Positions 25,801 to 37,035 of a DNA stretch of 64,000 nt are shown here, piece by piece. The position numbers were made by a program, and so were the translations under genes. Each line of letters opens with the position of its first letter. Position 1 is the first letter of the stretch. The notes under the pieces were generated by a model. It had not been told where the DNA came from. It searched no databases and saw only the letters and a list, made by a program, of their open reading frames with translations. The DNA is from Kryptolebias marmoratus (lineage: Eukaryota > Chordata > Actinopteri > Cyprinodontiformes > Rivulidae): NCBI RefSeq assembly GCF_001649575.2, contig NC_051435.1:10743940-10807939 (forward strand), read 5' to 3'.

Positions 25801-28574
25801 AAAGTAACACAGAATTGCAACAAACTGTGCTAAAAATGAGATTGTGCATGTCCAGCAAACCTTGAAATATACAAAAGCAGGAAATCACAAGAGGGCTGTG
25901 AGAATGAGGAGGTTTGAGTTCAGACAGATGTTACAGATGTCAGGGCAGCAGGTTCTGGGATCCAACCCTGGCTTGAATTATTAGAACCTCCACCTGAGAA
26001 GTGGTCCAATCACAGAATAAGAGTCTTATATGTTTTATCGTTCATGCCGCAGCTCATTATAGTAAGAGTTTGTGTCAGCCTCCTCCAGCGCCGGCCAATG
26101 TGTGAAGAAAACGTATTTGCTGTGATGTGAGTGAAAAGAGGCCATCGTGGTTTGTGCGATGAGCCAAACCATCCCTCCGTGACAATAACACACAGGCGTC
26201 CTGCTGACAGGAGAGGAGGACCAATGTGACGGGATGAAAGACTAACGTTTCAAAAATGCTGTTTTCTAACCTACAAGAATGTGACATCAACTGTGAACCC
26301 CCCCAGAACCTGTGGCATTCGGAGGGGAAAAAAATTGGGTTATTTAACAGAACTTCAGCAGATCCTCACAGAACAGAATTTTAACTAAATGTTTTGATGT
26401 AACTTCTCATTCTTAAATAACCACGTAAAATGAAAGATGGAGGAAAAACCAAAGACTGTTTTCACGTTAAAAAAAGAATTAGCCATCCCATAAAGGCATC
26501 AGTCATGTTTCTATTCAGACTACATTTTATCAGACTATTAAGATATATATTTTTTTAAGTTTCTGTTAATTTAATGAATTCAATAAACCCCTTTTTTAAA
26601 AACTCTATTTATGCCAACTTTATGAGTCCTATTTGCATTGATTTTACAACCAGAGACCGTCTTATTTTTCTTTTTCCCCCTCAGAGCCTGAAGAGTCACA
26701 TCAATCTAATCACTGCTGTAATAAAACCTGGCAGTCATTGCAAGTCTAATGGATTTTTTTTTTCTTCTTCCTGATGGATTTTTCTTCACACAGGACTCAG
26801 AATTATTGTCCTCAGGCTTTGTTATCTAAAATATCCAATTCCAAGTGTTTTGTAAAAGTCGCCGGTTTTAAACCTCTGACTGCAACTCCACACCGCGCAG
26901 CATCTCAGCGGCCTCTCAAGTGTTGGTTCTCTGATTGGTGATTAAATAAATAAGATTCCTAATCAGCAGGAGGACTTGACTTCACATCACTTAAGGTTAA
27001 TTTAGCTTACTTCTCACATTGGCCCCCCTTTTCTTTCCTCATGAGAACGTAACTAAATTGCCCCAGAAACTAGTCAGTTTATGCGTTTTTTTTTTCAAAT
27101 AGACAAAAAAAATAAGATTTCATGTTTTCAGAGGGGGGAGAAGTAGAATAATTATTCTTCCCAGTAAAAAGGATGAACAGATACAGTGTGAACGTGGCCC
27201 ATCTTGTGGCCAAACTTTGAAATTACCATGGCTCCTTCCAGGGAAAACGACACTACACGGAGCTCTAACAGGAGCACAGAAGTGGTCCAAAAACTAAATG
27301 AGCGGATGGTTGAGCTCTACAGTAGTGGAATAAGTCAACATCGGTCCAGAGTAACTTTAATAAGTCAATAACAAAATCCTAAAAGCATCAAACTTATACA
27401 TAGAGGCTTCTGTAGCCCAGATTTGAAAAGACTTTGTCAGATGACCTCTAGGAAGTCTAAAATTAGATGTGCTTGAAAGCACACACACAAAACAAAACAC
27501 CCTGTTGGCTTCTGTTTCATCGTGGCTCCCACTGAGATGTCAACAGAGCCTCTGGCCTTAAGGGAGTACCTCGTCAGATCGGCCATTTTTTCAGATGAGT
27601 TTTCACATCAGATTAGCCTCCTTCCACACCGCTCTTTAAGCCACATTTATACATTAACTTACAGCTTATTATTTTATTATTAATATAGAATTACAGCTGA
27701 TACTCCTGCCAACCAGCCAACTTCAGGCTCATTGATCTAATCTTAGGGTTAAAAAACTTAAAAGTACATCTGTAAAAAAGGGACATTTTATTTTGAAAGC
27801 CTACAATAGTAGATTGTGTTGAATTTGTGCTGGAATAATAATTTTACTTTCTGCTTGTCGTCTTACTTTGAAAATTTAATGCAGTAAATGTAATTATGCC
27901 ACCCAGTTAAACAACAACACAAAAACTGAAAACTACAATTTGAAAATGAGAAATACAAAAGGTCTCCTGATGCCACAGAGCCAAACCCAGACTGTTTTTT
28001 TAAAATCATTCATGATTTATTTACAACTATCAAAGAATTACACTAAGACAGCATTTCAAAAGGCAGCAAAAAAACACAAATTACATTTAAAAACATCACC
28101 AAACTTTCGACAGTTAGCCCAAAAAAGTGTCACACAAATAATGAATGTAAAGACTTCCTATGATAAAACTACTTGCTCTGAAAGGTTTACGAGCTTTAAA
28201 GTGTCGCAGAAAAGAGGCTGCGGGTTTTGTTCCAATGTAATGTTCAAAAGAAAAATGCATTTAGCACAAACTTGCCCAACCTCCACCCGCTCTCTCTCTC
28301 TCTCTCTCTCTATTAGGTCCAAATTTGAAAAGTTTCATCAGAAAAAATTAGTACAAACCCCTGAGTGACCCCAGAAGAAAACAGGTCAGGACATCTCTTC
28401 TATAATACTGATTTAGAATAACTTTTCTTACCTGGAAAATGGCTTTAATCTGCGATGCAACATCACATCATCTAGACGCACAGAATCACCCAGGTGTTTG
28501 CTTCATTCACGCTGCAGACGAGTTCAGATTAGGCTATTTACATGTGCAACTGACAGCTCGGGACAGATTCCTAC
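22894..28574. other. intergenic region between baz2b and cd302, no gene recognised
   Basis: AT-rich DNA with only short, low-complexity open frames. The longest (27940-28368, plus) is Lys/Ser-rich and ends in a CT repeat (28290-28311). I see no RING-CH domain of MARCHF7, which occupies this position in mammals. Confidence 0.65.
28290..28311. repeat. (CT)n microsatellite
   Basis: Eleven CT/TC units in the baz2b-cd302 intergenic region. Confidence 0.9.
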
Positions 28575-28580
28575 TGGATC

Positions 28581-28701
28581 TTTATTTATAAGCAAAAAAT
28601 CAGCTCAGCTCAGCTTTGGCAAAAAAAAAAAAAACTAAACAAAAATCCATTTTACTTTGAGCTTAATGCTATTTAAAAACTAAAAATCAAGCCGTTTTAT
28701 T
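28581..28701 (-). terminator. candidate cd302 polyadenylation signals
   Basis: Two AATAAA hexamers on the minus strand, at 28701-28696 and 28586-28581, lie about 470 and 580 nt downstream of the cd302 stop. They are the nearest exact signals that I noticed. Usage cannot be seen from sequence. Confidence 0.4.
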
Positions 28702-29166
28702 GTCTGCTCCTTTCAAATTTTGTTCCGTCCTTGAATTTTTGAGGGAACGTAGCGTTAAATTAGTGTAACGGTCCTGTAACAAACGTTCCGCTGGCTCATA
28801 AAAAGAGAAACGCTGTGTTCGTGCCCAACTCGTCGCAAAATGGAAGGATGTGCCAATTTAAATATGCTGAAGGAGAATCCATGTAGTGCTGGATGGTGCG
28901 AACGGTGATGAAAACGCTATAATCTGAAAGGGTTTCGTTAGTAGAAATCAGGAAAAACAGCAGTGCTGAGATGTGCCTTAGTGAAGAAGTTAGTATCGAT
29001 ACGTTTGGCATCATTTGCTCCCAATCAGACTACATTATTTAAAGTCGCTAACAAAGTTATTCAAATTATTGAAGTAACTGATACAAGAGTCGACTTTGCA
29101 TAAACCCCCCGGCCAGCGACAAGGGCCTGGCCGTTTCCTATCGTGGAAAAGAAGGAGAAAGTTCTC

Positions 29167-29369
29167 CTATGGCACGTTGTCTGTCTCCTCAGCCTCCACC
29201 AGGCAGGACTGGTCCGTGTCCAGGACTCGGAACGGAGGGTGGTACTCGAAGGCTGTGAAGATGGTGGAGCCAAAATTGTGCTTCTGGTGCAGAAACCAAA
29301 TGACTCCCGACACGCTCACGATAGCCACCACGCTGAGGATGACCAGGGTGGAGATCAGCGCACTGGGTT
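29167..29369 (-). CDS. cd302: cd302 last exon: transmembrane helix and cytoplasmic tail
   Basis: It encodes LISTLVILSVVAIVSVSGVI (membrane helix), then WFLHQKH and a tail with FEYHPPF and a cluster of acidic residues near the C-terminus. It corresponds to human [23 protein letters not shown]. The stop is TAG at 29167-29169. Confidence 0.93.
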
Positions 29370-32300
29370 CTGTGGAGAGCGGGGAACAATACAAGGAAGG
29401 GCCTTACTGGATGCACACACACACAAAAATCACAGGAGGGAGAACTCAAAGAAACAACAACAGAGAGCTCAAAGGTTCACTTACTCTGTTTGGCTTGTTT
29501 TGTTTCTGAAAAAACACAAACCAGAGAGCATTGTGAGACAATCATATCATCTTCAGATAAATCCAGAAATAATAAGAACAGCTTTGAGTGCTGCGTGGCA
29601 GAAAAGAGGACTCCTCACCTTGAAGTGCCTCACAGACCACTCCGTTCTCCACATCGTTCGTGCAGCTGACGTTTTCCCACCTCCCAGTGTCGCTGTGCAG
29701 CGCCACACACGTCTCTGTGGGCAGGAGGTCTGACGGATCGGCGCTCTCCCAGTTGGTGAACGTAACGGGTTTCTCATTTAACCACCTCATGCTGTCACCT
29801 GAGCAGAAACACAACAACAACCTGCAGTTTTATGTTTATCAACCAGATAACTTTCTATGTGATCTCTGGCTGACTTTCCTCCAGCCAGAGTGGTCTTTAT
29901 CCTTGAGAGTTAAACAGAATGAGAATATAAGTTCAGGCAGATCAACTAATCAGATTTGGATTTGTTGGCAATGGACTTCCCACAGCTCTCAGGTATTCTA
30001 GTTGACCTGCTGGCCGATTTCCACCCGAGGCAGAGCGAATGCTGACGACCTTCAGCGACAACAAAAATGGCAACAGGCGAAAACGAAATTGTTGCTGGCC
30101 TTTCAAAGACACCTGTTCGACTTAAAGATGAAGTCAATTTTAGGTTGGCAACAGGGATTGATCCACTTAGGCCAGTTCAGTTTATGATGGTTCATGGGAA
30201 GGAGAAGTCCGAGTGGACTTGGAGAGGCTATCAGCACCATGACTCTTTAACTCGAACTGAACAAAGAAGGTCATGTAAGAAGTCTGACCACCATGAATAC
30301 ATTTAGAAACAAGGAAAAGTTGATCATAAAGTCCCCAAGAAGACCAAATGGCTGGATTCTGTCTGAGCAACCATCAATGATGATGAATGGTTTTACTGCA
30401 TTATTATAGTCTGTAGTTTCTTCCCTTACACATGACAGTTGAAGGTTTGTCTTTAATTAGTTACGCTTATTGATTCTACGAGTCATGAGCTTCGACTTGA
30501 TCTGCTTTGAAACATCAATATCCTGTCCTGTTGTGCTGTTTACTTCATGTCCGCCGCAAACCAGTGATGGACTTTGCCTCCTTAGAGCTTTAAAAGACCA
30601 CCTCTGCAACCAGGAGGTGTTTAGTGTGCATGAGGAGGTTGGAGAAGGCCCAGCTGCGACAGATATGCTAAGCCACTGAGTTTTATTTTTGGGGGGCTCC
30701 ATTTGATTGGCCAACTAGCATGCAGAGGGTAAAAGCACGCAGCGATGAGAAACTTCCAACAATACGTGCAGCCTTAACTAACTTCTAGCCTCCCTTTTGC
30801 TTCTCATGTGGTCTTTCCTCTCACTGACAAAAACCAACAAAGGGAACTTCTTTGAACTCACAAGCATTAAAAGCAGCGAGCGATGTTGGTCTTTGTTCTC
30901 CTCGGTATTCAGAAGTGCTTTGACTTTCATAACTGCTGTAAAAACAACAAGAAAGAATTTGCACGTATTCTTACGACACCATCGGCTCCAACAGCAGCTA
31001 TCCTCGGATTAAAAACCCTTAACTGGTCACTTTTTATTTACTTTTATGAGGCAGCAATGGTTTAAAGACCTCTGCTCGTATGATACTTACTGTTTGTATC
31101 AAAATACATCCCCAGCCACATGACAACAGCGCCTTTCCACACTTCCCGGCTATAATTGATAACAAAGTCATTTTCCTCCGCGCTCTGGATGCTCAGAAGC
31201 CCTAGAATAAATCACGACAGTAATAACAAGATAAGTGCAGACATAAAGAGAAAAAAGCTGGTTTGCCTTTTCATCTCTGGACAATAAGATTCTGCAACAT
31301 CTGACGCACCGAACCCGTGGCAGAGAGTCGCAGCTCTCTCAAAAGTGTAGCTCTTGATACTGTCTTCTTCTCCGTGGAGAAAGTGGTAACATTTGTCTCC
31401 ATTGGGCACCCATGTGCGGCCATCTGCAGGGCAGTCTGCAAAAAAAAAAACAGAAAAGATTTGACATTAATGTATTGGTAAAAACCTGCTTAGATACAGA
31501 CATTTTCCCCCATCAAGAGTCAATAGTTAGTGGATTCCAAACACCAGATGCTTTGAATCTTCTTTGGCAATGCTCATCCTTTAGCAGCAACAGGACAAAG
31601 AAAATACATTTACATAATTTGAGACAGAAATAAATTCACCCCATTTCAGAATTACACAGTGTAAAACTCTTGTAATGTAACTGTATCCTATATAAGTCAC
31701 CAATGCTGATCAGGACCCTGGATCTGTTGTTTTGTTAACTTTTTTTTTCCCCCACTGGACATTTCTAGAGGAATATAGTCTGATTCCACATGATGAAGTC
31801 TGATAAAGTCTTCTCTCTCTCCTGCTGAGGTGTTTTTCTGTGGAAGAGTTATATGTGACAAACGACGCTCGCTTCCTCTTTGTTTCGATGAGGTTGTTTT
31901 TTGGTTCAGAAAACTTACAGAACGGCTGTTCCTCTAAATCACACGTAGTGAACTCTGTTCCTCTGGGGCCACTCTCCTGCATGTTTTAGACGTGTTCTTG
32001 CTTTAAAACACCTGATTTAAATAAATGACTTGTGGACGTGCTTCTGGAGAACTTGATGATTTGGTGAGGAGGTAAATAAACCGTTTGGATCAGGTGTGTT
32101 GGAGCAGAAAAAACCCCTAAAACTCCCAGGACAGTGGAGCCTGGAGGCCTGGAGTCTGACACCCCTGCTCAAAATCACACGTTTGGTTCCCGTTCTGCTG
32201 TAAACTTTGTGCTTTGCGTTAAAAGTCACGACTTCTGGATCCTCTGGAGCAAAGCAGGTTTCTTCGGCGTCACCGCTCTGCCCGGGTGAGACGGGGAGGA

Positions 32301-34586
32301 GCTGCTGTGTGAAAAAAATCATTTTCTTATTTTAGTAAAACAAACACAAATGATGACTGCGCTGATATCCGAGCGTTTCTAACATCGTTTTTTCTTGGTT
32401 GGCGCAATAAGCACAGCTAACAGTAACGGCCGTGCCTGCGTCAGTAAACAACCCACCTGGGCTCAACGTTTCACAACAGATCCCCACATGCTCCATGACA
32501 GACAAAGGCTGAACGCTCAGAAGGACCAAACAGAGATATAATCCATTTTCCCGTGTCCTTTCTCCTCGCTACCAGCCTTGAATAGAAACTCTCAGCTGAC
32601 AGGATGACCAGCTGATATACCACCTTAAAAAACAGCGTCGGTATTTACTCCACTCAGGAAAACTCTTACGCTAAGTGGTGCTGCGGGAGGTCGAGGCTTT
32701 GCTAGTGGCTGAAAACAACAACAAAATTTTTTTTTAAAATGTATTCGACCAGCCAATCAAGCTAAAAACTGTCCAATATCGATCCCAGACTGATTCCTTT
32801 ATCTCGAACCGCTGCAAAATCATTTCAAGGACTATTGAGCAACGCTCAGAGGAACTGAAAAACATAAACCTCAAGCTCTGCAGGCCTCAGTTAAAATGCT
32901 GAAGTATACGACAGTAAAGGTACGAGCAGGAACCTGAACAGTGGGACGAGTTTGTCAGGGTCGCCAGAAGAAAACCAATTCCCTTCAAATAAATCAGTAA
33001 GTAAAAACTGCAGCACAGTTTAGGTTTGCTGCTAGGACAGACGAGACTAAAAGGGAGACGTTCGGCCGCGAAGCAGAGCATCATGTTTGGGGAAAACAAC
33101 TCACACTTAACTGTAAAGCATGGTGGTAGAGGGCTGATGATGTGGGCTTATTTTGAATACCTCGCAAAATTAGGTCAACCATGAATTCCTCAGGGGGAAA
33201 AAAAAAAGTAATCTAGGGTTAAGAGCGAGCCCATCTGTCTGACGGCTGAAGTTTGACCTGAGTTGGGACGGAGATCTCGAGCATGTTAGCGAATCTATAG
33301 AAGAACGGGCGGAAACGAGAATGATTGATGTTCTGTACAAAGGTCCAAAGCTCAACCTGACAGGAACGCATTCAAACCATAACAGAGCTGTGCAGAAACT
33401 AACACACTGTAGAAGTACCGTGAGGAAGTTAAAAAGTTCTTTCACTACTATTTTAGAAACTGAAAAAAAAAAAAAAATAGGAAAAAGGGGAAACGATTAC
33501 TTCAAGGTGATAAATCCTCCTGCTTAAAGCAAAGACTGGAAGCTCTTGAGTCACGGAGGGGCACGTAGTTTTTCCACACACCACTTCTGCATTTCGGCCC
33601 ACGTTTTTGTTAAAAATAAGATTGCTCTAGGAGCCAGTTCTGTGGAGAATAAACCTTCGATCAATAAGACGGAACCCGCTGAGCGTATTCAATCTCTCGG
33701 GAGGGTTCTGCATTGTAATGCCAAGAACCCCCTGCCCACAGGAACCTGAGGTAACCTGAGGTAACCTGTGAAGTGCTCCCTCCCTGCCAGGGCTGTCTTT
33801 ATGTGGCGAGACTCTGTTTAGCTGCAGGTTCCTGTGGTTGGAGACGAAGACCGCAGGGGGGAAAGGACCCTGCTGTCAGAAAACAAAAAACAAAAGAAAC
33901 AAGTTCTTCAAAGCAGTGCAGGGGACAGCCACTTTAGGCTTCAGGGCAGATTTTATGTGCATAAATATGACTTCAATAAGCACAACTCATCCCCGCAATG
34001 CAGAAACTTTAAATACATCCAGTCAAAGTTAAACCTGCCACCTGTTGTCTAATATTAAACTGGAATAATAAATGGATAACCTCCAAATATATATTTAGAG
34101 TTGACCTCCATGTTTCATATCTGTTTTAACCCAATGTGTTCGGCTGTATATTAGTTGCCAGCTTAGGAGATGGTAGCATACCTTTAATTAGACGGTTCCC
34201 TTTTCAGTTTTTCGTCGTAGCTTAATAAAATAAAACGTATTGATATGATATGAACTGTTTCGGATGCTAGCAGGAGCGCGCGACGCTCTGGAGTTAGCTT
34301 GTTAGCATTAAACGTTCGGCGAAGTTGAGATTCGGCTCCTGTTGCGTGTTTTATGTCCAAAGCGCAAAGTTCGGGACTCCTACAACTCACAGGCCTGCTC
34401 GGTCTCAAACGGAGCAAGCAGGACGTCTTTTACCCCCCTACTAAACAACAACAACAAAAACAACAATAAGGTTTAGCTCGTAGTCTTACCTCCCGCACAA
34501 ACCGCCCGCAGGCCGACACACAGGGCGACGACCCAGCTGGTCCCGAGCAGAGAGCGGAGACGGAGACTTTTCCCTCGCAGCTCCAT
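29167..34586 (-). CDS. cd302: CD302 antigen (DCL-1-like type I C-type lectin), complete
   Basis: A single-pass cell-surface lectin-like receptor; in mammals it acts in endocytosis, phagocytosis and adhesion of myeloid cells. Exons in order: 34490-34586, 31310-31435, 31091-31201, 29619-29798, 29485-29505, 29167-29369. Every junction is phase 1 and the sum is 738 nt, giving 245 residues plus a TAG stop (human protein 232). It has a signal peptide (about 1-31), one C-type lectin domain with six cysteines (DCP, KCYHF, TLC, TETC, VSC, VVC), one transmembrane helix and a tail of about 40 residues. The EPN/QPD and WND calcium-site motifs are absent, as in mammalian CD302, so carbohydrate binding is doubtful. 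NVS is a possible N-glycosylation site. Neighbours baz2b and rbms1 support the name. Confidence 0.92.
29485..29505 (-). CDS. cd302: cd302 21-nt microexon in the juxtamembrane stalk
   Basis: An exon with acceptor TTTTTTCAG and donor CAGA|GTAAGT that adds TKQAKQ with split codons on both sides. Without it the flanking phase-1 exons still join in frame, so it could be skipped to give a shorter stalk. Confidence 0.7.
29619..29798 (-). CDS. cd302: cd302 exon 4: second half of the lectin domain
   Basis: It encodes DSMRWLNEKPVTFTNWE, PTETCVALHSDTGRWENVSC and GVVCEALQ, with the last three domain cysteines. The place of a calcium-site EPN motif is taken by NEKPVTF, and WND by WEN. Confidence 0.92.
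31091..31435 (-). CDS. cd302: cd302 exons 2 and 3: first half of the lectin domain
   Basis: 31310-31435 encodes DCPADGRTWVPNGDKCYHFL, the opening strand with the first two cysteines, and ends CHGFG. 31091-31201 continues LLSIQSAEENDFV and WLGMYFDTN, matching SIHNEEENAFI and LGMFYDTDD of the human protein. Acceptors are TTTTGCAG|AC and TATTCTAG|GG. Confidence 0.9.
31957..32172. mobile_element. short inverted-repeat element, copy B (MITE-like)
   Basis: Starts GGCCACTCTCCTGCATGTTT and ends GTCTGACACCCCTGCTC, with CTAAAACTCCCAGGA mirroring the left end. It shares both ends and the middle TTCTG(G/C)AGAACTTGA with copy A at 5478-5662. It lies in cd302 intron 1. Confidence 0.6.
32740..33480 (+). 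mobile_element. degenerate DNA-transposon remnant (Tc1/mariner-like), tentative
   Basis: In cd302 intron 1 the plus strand contains CATCATGTTTGGGG followed by ACTGTAAAGCATGGTGGTAG, which reads HHVWG...TVKHGGRGLMMW. This resembles the VWRK...TVKHGGGSIMVWG region of Tc1-like transposases. Surrounding sequence is shifted and stopped in all frames. Boundaries are guesses and no terminal repeats were identified. Confidence 0.4.
34490..34586 (-). CDS. cd302: cd302 exon 1: start codon and signal peptide
   Basis: It encodes MELRGKSLRLRSLLG followed by a hydrophobic core (TSWVVALCVGL) and AVCAG, then one base. This is a typical signal peptide with likely cleavage before DCPADG. The longer frame upstream has no ATG in frame, so the ATG at 34586 is chosen. 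Confidence 0.9.
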
Positions 34587-34605
34587 GACAGCGTCGGGAA
34601 TCAGA

Positions 34606-34623
34606 GTGTGTGTGTGTGTGTGT
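34606..34623. repeat. (TG)n repeat in cd302 5' leader
   Basis: Nine TG units (AC on the cd302 strand), about 20 nt upstream of the start codon. Confidence 0.85.
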
Positions 34624-34689
34624 TTTCCACCCCCCAGACTGTTGCTTTTCGACTCACCACGAGCAACGTAAGAGAAATCTCCACCCACC

Positions 34690-37010
34690 GCTCTGAGAGG
34701 CAGGCAGGCTCAGAAACAAGGCCTGGACTGTAATAATAACACAGCCTTCGTGCGCACATTGAAGCCTTTTATTTAGAAGAAAACAGCGAAAACAAGAGGC
34801 AGCTTAACATCAAGAACTGCGATTTTTTTATATTAATATCCCAAATAACTATTAGGATAAGTGTGCAACTTAAGTGAAACACTGCATTAGTGATTAATAT
34901 GTTTTATTGATAAAAATTTAAATGACGGGGATATTTTTTTAACTATGCATTTTATGATTTGCACACCTGAACCTGTAGATGGCGCTGCAGGCACAGCCTT
35001 CAACGTGAATGTTTTATTTCATGAGTTTGGCTCATGTTGAGAGAATTAACATGATAACATGTCTTTGTTTTTGTTCTGATGTCTGTACTTTAACTCTTTA
35101 CACATCGTGAAGCATTTTAATGTTTTAATGCGTCTTTTCATTTCAGCTGCTGTTTTGCAGGTTTTAAACTTTAGCTGCTGTTCTGTCTGTCTTATAGCTT
35201 TTAGCTACAATTTTTTTCCAAATTGTCTCTTGGCTACTGTACAACTGCTTTGGGATTTTAGCTACTGTTTTGTTAATTTTAGCCATTATCTACTGTTTAG
35301 AAGCTCTTAGCTTTTAGCTACTGTATTTCCAAATTTTGCCGTTTTAGATGCTGTTTTTGGTGATTTTAGCTTTTCAACTACTGCTTTGTTTTATCTTAGA
35401 TTCTAGCTACTATTTTGCTAATATTAAGTTTTACCTATTGTTTTGCTGTTTGGGCTTTTAGCTGCTATTTGTCAGTCTTAGCTTTTAGCTACTGTTTTGA
35501 CAGTCTTAGTCTTTAGCTACAGCCAAATTTTGCCCTCATAGATTCTGTTTTTGCTGATTTTAGCTACAGTTTTGGCTGTTAGGTACTGTTTTACCAGTCT
35601 TGGCATTTAGCTACTGTATTTCCAAATTTGTGCCCCTTTAGCTACTGCTGATATTAGTTTTTAGCTACTGTTTCTGCTGATTTTAACTCGAACAGTTGAG
35701 CCAAGTCATTCCGAGCTCAGCGTTCATCCAGGTGGGACTGATTGTGCAGCTGATTGCTTTTGTCTTCTGCAGTGAGCGTTTTGCATCTGCCTGGTTTCAT
35801 GCATATTAACACAACGCTGCCTGAATAAAAGGCCCCAGAAAGCAGGTGAAAGCAGGTCCCTGCACATAAGCAGCACGAACGTGGGAGGCCTGAAGCCGCA
35901 GTAAACAAGGGGAGGGAAGGCCTGTTATTAAAAGGGGAAAGGAAGGCTTTTAACTCCACTGTTTGCAGGCGCATGTGGCACAAACACAGACAGCTGGAGC
36001 GCGAGTTTTGCTCCTCGTCTGGAGCTCGTGGCGTCCCGTAGGGTGGCACAACACTCCGCAGGGTACCGAGGGGGACCCATCTGCCTTGGAGAGGCCCGCT
36101 CACAGACGGCTATATCCGAGCAATTAGAGCGTCCCCATGCTCTCGCCCCGCACCGTCTCCTCCGATGCCCAAACCCACCCTGTCCAGGCCACGAATGTTG
36201 TCAGAAATACCATGTGACCGTGTTGATACGGGACCTACCGGGTCTTCAATCTTCTGGGTTGAAAGCAAAGTCGTTGAGAAATGCTGAACAGAACAAAGCA
36301 GCTGAAACACACTTAAAAGTTGTTTTTTTTTTTTACTGTTATCAGCTTTAATACCTCAGGAACATGTGGGAAAACTAGTTAGTTGATATGCTTTTCTTTT
36401 TATACTTAGAGAGTTCCACTTTAAGCAAGGGAGTGGAAATGTCTAAAGTAGAACAAAGGTCAAATCAGTGAAGACTGCTTTCTGGAAAACAAAGAGTAAA
36501 ACGGCTTTGACAGCTGCTGGACTGAAGAAAAATGTAAACACGTACTCTTTTATTTCAGCTTTTGCGCTAATCTTTATGTCTTTAGTTCCAAATAAAAAAA
36601 AGATTTAAAAACTGGACCAGGAATATTTTTGCTTGTAATATGTTTGCATTCGCTGTTTGTTTCTGGAAAGAATGAAAATGAAAAATGAATCAAACTGTTT
36701 CAAGAAGGGCCGTTCTTTAACGCATCCATTCTAGGATGGCTTTTTTCTTTTTTCTTCTGAAAAACACCTACTGAATGTGAGAAACAAAGTGAGAGACAGC
36801 TTTGAATTTCAGCCCTCTGAAACTGCCGCCAAGTTTTAGTGACATCAAGCATTTTCTAAACAATTGTTTGGCTGAAGAAAAAGCAAAAAGAAAGAAAAGA
36901 AAAAACAGGAAGAAATCACAATTTTTGTTTAGCGGAGCAAGGTCAGTTAAAACAGAATACCGGAGTCATCGTAAAACCATAAATACTTAAAAAAAAAGAC
37001 TAAAATTACA
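34690..37010. other. short intergenic region between cd302 and rbms1
   Basis: It contains the minisatellite at 35140-35690 and a GC-richer stretch near 35.7-36.3 kb with no recognisable gene. No LY75, PLA2R1 or ITGB6 exon is seen. Confidence 0.65.
35140..35690. repeat. degenerate minisatellite with TTTTAGCTACTG core
   Basis: TTTTAGCTACTGTTTTG-like units recur more than ten times with variable spacing of roughly 25-40 bp. They are interspersed with CTGATTTTAG and CCAAATTTTGCC segments. One plus-strand open frame here is an artefact of the repeat. Confidence 0.85.
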
Positions 37011-37035
37011 ACAAATTAAAACAAGATTTCTGGTT

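Noticed and set aside
27212..27370. Transposase-like stretch (ELYSSGIS, NERMVEL)
   Set aside because: Too short and degenerate. I could not see a DDE motif or terminal repeats.
27940..28368. 142-codon plus-strand Lys/Ser-rich frame
   Set aside because: A-rich sequence ending in a CT repeat (SLSLSLS). No similarity to MARCHF7 or any other family that I know.
29096..29733. Plus-strand open frames of 137 and 196 codons
   Set aside because: They lie antisense over cd302 exons 4-6, whose splice sites and protein similarity are clear. The open frames are shadows of coding sequence.
30060..30306. 79-codon plus-strand frame MATGENEIVAGLS
   Set aside because: It lies in a cd302 intron with no splice-site support or recognisable family.
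35717..36351. 128- and 107-codon frames on opposite strands in a GC-richer patch
   Set aside because: They overlap each other, have no recognised domain, and have Ser/Cys/Pro-rich composition typical of chance frames in GC-rich DNA.
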